Source: Bradyrhizobium erythrophlei (GTDB taxonomy: Bacteria > Pseudomonadota > Alphaproteobacteria > Rhizobiales > Xanthobacteraceae). Taken from it: a stretch of DNA of 64,000 bases. Positions 62,122-64,000 of this stretch are shown here, piece after piece; position 1 is the first letter of the stretch, and the number at the start of each line of letters is the position of its first letter. Where the stretch lies: positions 3,100,001 through 3,164,000 of the forward strand of contig NZ_LT670849.1 of NCBI RefSeq assembly GCF_900142985.1. The letters are read 5' to 3'. Position numbers and translations under genes: made by a program. The notes under the pieces were generated by a model. The model saw nothing but the letters and a program-made list of their open reading frames with translations. It was not told where the DNA came from and made no database searches.

Positions 62122-62526
62122 ATGCAACCCGTATCGATATTTCTGAACATCCTGTGGCTGTTGCTCGGCGGCGTGTGGATGGCCGCGGGCTGGGTCCTCG
62201 CCGCGATCATCATGGCGATCACCATCATCGGCCTGCCTTGGGCGCGAGCCGCGTTCAATATCGCCATCTATACGCTGTTGCCGTTCGGCCAACGGGCGGT
62301 GCGCCGCGATCTTCTGACCGGCCAGTCCGATTTCGGCACCGGACTGTTCGGACTGATCGGCAACCTGATCTGGTTGGTGCTCGCCGGATGGTGGCTCGCG
62401 CTCGGCCATCTCGTGACCGCGGTCATCCTTGCCGTGACGATCATCGGGATTCCGTTCGCGTGGGCGCACCTGAAGCTCGCCGGTATCGCGCTGTGGCCGA
62501 TCGGTAGGGCGATCGTTCCGGCGTAG
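62122..62526 (+). CDS. YccF-family inner-membrane protein
   Basis: A protein of 134 aa from ATG 62122 with AAAGAGG upstream. Two YccF repeats are visible: LNILWLLLGGVWMAAGWVL with TIIGLPWARAAFNIA, then LIGNLIWLVLAGWWLALGH with TIIGIPFAWAHLKLA. Four to five hydrophobic helices. Function is not established. Convergent with the SulP gene (6 bp apart). Confidence 0.85.
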   Translation: MQPVSIFLNILWLLLGGVWMAAGWVLAAIIMAITIIGLPWARAAFNIAIYTLLPFGQRAVRRDLLTGQSDFGTGLFGLIGNLIWLVLAGWWLALGHLVTAVILAVTIIGIPFAWAHLKLAGIALWPIGRAIVPA

Positions 62527-62532
62527 TGCGCA

Positions 62533-64000
62533 TTATCCTGTTGGATCTTTTCCGGCGCGGGCGCGGATGGCTTCCTCCACGCTCTGAAACTCGCGATCGG
62601 TACCGAGCACGGTATTGATGCCGAAGCGGACGAGCGCGGCCTGCGCGCGTGTGGACTCCAGCCGGGCGATGGCGAAGTCGATGCCGGCGCCGTGGCATTG
62701 CCGGATGACTTCGGTCAGGACCTGGGCCGCGGTGAAATCGATCTCGACGATGCCGGTCGCTTCCAGCACCAGCAGTCTTATTTTTTGCGACGGAGACTTC
62801 AGGGCTGCGAGAATGTCGCGCCGGAAGTCATAGGCGTTGAGGAAAGACAGCGGCGCCTGGAATCCCACGACGATCACGCCCGACTCCTGTTCGCCCGGCA
62901 GCTTGGCGCTCACCGGCCACCAGATCGAGGTGCCGGGCACGCGCTCGAACGGCTGCACGCGGGCGCGCGTCGTGCTCCAGATGCCGTGCAACAGTGACAG
63001 CGCGATGCCAAGGCCGACGCCTTGTTCGATCGGCAGCACGATGATGCCGGCCGCGGTCGCCAGGATCAGCAGAAATTCGCCAAGCGATTGCCGCAACACG
63101 CTGGCGATCTGGCGAAAGCGGATGATCCGCAGCGCGACAAACAACAGAACGCCGGCAAGCGCGGCGTTGGGAATTCGGTGCAGCAGCGACGTGCCGAAGG
63201 CAAGCAACAGAACGACGATGGCGACAGCGGTCAGCCCGGCGATCTGGGAGCGGCCGCCGGTTTCGGAAACCACTGCCGTTCGCGGCGGACTTGCATTGAC
63301 CGGAAAAGCGCCGACCAGTCCAGCCAGGACGCTGCCGATGCCAACCCCGATGAAGTCACGGTTGACGTCCGGCGGCTCGTTGGGGTCGGTCGGAAAGGAT
63401 CGCGTGGTGGCCGCGGTCTGCACCATCACGACCACCGAGATGATGAGGCTGAGCGACAACAGGCTCGTGAGGCGGCTGACCGATACGATGGGGACGGTGA
63501 GCGCCGGCATGTCGACTGAAATTCCGCCGAGCACGCTCACCCCGCGGCTTTCGAGGCGCAGCAACACCACGGCTGCGGCAGCCAGCGCCAGCCCGATCAG
63601 GGCGCCGGGAATCCGCGCGTCGATCTGCTCGGACAGCGCAACGATCGCGAGCACGCCAAGCCCGATGACCAGCGTGAAGCCGTTGGTTTCGCCGAGATGT
63701 TCGAGAAGCGCCGCCAGACGCTGGAGCATGGGACCTTCGGGCGATGGCAGGCCGAGGATTGCAGGGAGTTGCGAAATCAGGATATGCGCCGAAATGCCGG
63801 TGAGGAAACCGATCGTGACGGGGATCGACAACAGGTCGGCGATCCACCCCAAGCGGAAGATGCCGGCAGCCGCGAGCAGCATCCCGGTCATCAGCGCGAG
63901 CGCCGCTGCAAGCGTGGCATAATCCGGTGAGCCCACGGCTGCGAGCGCTGCTAACCCGCCGGCGAAGATCGGCGTGATCGTCGAATCCGCGCCCGACGAC
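62533..64000 (-). CDS. SulP-family anion permease with STAS domain, 5' end missing
   Basis: The frame enters from the right edge (SSGADSTITPIFAGG..., the conserved early SulP helix) and ends at 62533; about 489 residues are in the window. Many hydrophobic helices follow, with FVGVGIGSVLAG-like text in DFIGVGIGSVLAGLVGAFP and NASPPRTAVVSETGG, the family signature. The C-terminal 110 residues form a STAS domain (SGVIVVGFQAPLSFLNAYDF, LVLEATGIVEIDFTAAQVL). SulP proteins carry sulfate, bicarbonate or dicarboxylates. The substrate is open. Confidence 0.87.
   Translation of the reverse strand, partial: SSGADSTITPIFAGGLAALAAVGSPDYATLAAALALMTGMLLAAAGIFRLGWIADLLSIPVTIGFLTGISAHILISQLPAILGLPSPEGPMLQRLAALLEHLGETNGFTLVIGLGVLAIVALSEQIDARIPGALIGLALAAAAVVLLRLESRGVSVLGGISVDMPALTVPIVSVSRLTSLLSLSLIISVVVMVQTAATTRSFPTDPNEPPDVNRDFIGVGIGSVLAGLVGAFPVNASPPRTAVVSETGGRSQIAGLTAVAIVVLLLAFGTSLLHRIPNAALAGVLLFVALRIIRFRQIASVLRQSLGEFLLILATAAGIIVLPIEQGVGLGIALSLLHGIWSTTRARVQPFERVPGTSIWWPVSAKLPGEQESGVIVVGFQAPLSFLNAYDFRRDILAALKSPSQKIRLLVLEATGIVEIDFTAAQVLTEVIRQCHGAGIDFAIARLESTRAQAALVRFGINTVLGTDREFQSVEEAIRARAGKDPTG

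Overview
The window looks like chromosomal DNA from an alphaproteobacterium of the Bradyrhizobium / Rhodopseudomonas group. This is inferred from the high-GC coding style, a RegB/RegR (RegS/RegR) redox pair, an HWE-type histidine kinase, MmcB, Zur, intracellular PHB depolymerase, the pca genes, many solute-binding proteins, and hairpin repeats of the type common in that group. I see no tRNA, rRNA, CRISPR array, transposase, integrase or phage gene.

Layout. 1-5.3 kb (mostly minus): partial ketopantoate-reductase-like gene, VIT1/CCC1 membrane protein, a frameshifted TRAP binding-protein gene, two small exported proteins, a dienelactone hydrolase and a Bug-type binding protein. 5.5-12.5 kb: small exported proteins, an MFS carrier, a ModA-like protein, two LysR regulators, a Tat-exported isochorismatase-fold hydrolase followed by an exported RidA, and a duplicated LysR promoter block. 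12.5-15.3 kb: zur-eamA-ispG, apparently one operon. 15.6-18.9 kb: marR-emrA-emrB type efflux operon. 18.9-21.5 kb: pcaF-pcaH-pcaG of the beta-ketoadipate pathway. 21.9-24.6 kb: mutS. 24.7-29 kb: membrane protein, OsmC and a sulfonate/taurine-type ABC importer. 29.3-32 kb: glnD. 32-38 kb: orphan binding proteins, DUF1330 and DUF1304 proteins, and a Bug protein paired with a cytosine-deaminase-like amidohydrolase. 38.2-45.5 kb: PBP1A, LysR, two SDRs, a TolC-like channel and a YgjP-type metallopeptidase. 45.9-49 kb: phaZ and an ABC-2 exporter. 49.3-51.2 kb: regB/regR. 51.6-56.3 kb: small exported protein, mmcB, MBL hydrolase, PHB-type esterase and a methyltransferase-glycosyltransferase fusion. 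56.6-64 kb: LLM monooxygenase, SDR, HWE kinase, GGDEF-EAL protein, YccF, and a SulP permease cut by the window end.

The most unusual material is between the genes. Five intergenic gaps carry the same composite repeat: two palindromes of about 74-79 bp, usually ending in CTAGTG/CACTAG, separated by 13-14 bp (32 bp at one locus, which an 18-bp tandem duplication explains). A sixth gap holds a decayed single palindrome. Arm sequences differ between copies but stay nearly self-complementary within each copy. One copy supplies the stop codon of regR. About 740 bp further on lies a second short copy of the regR 3' end that differs only at synonymous sites, which suggests that the segment between was inserted or that a regR duplication has decayed.

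Starts were chosen from Shine-Dalgarno sequences, signal peptides and family lengths. Family names are from recognised motifs, not database searches.
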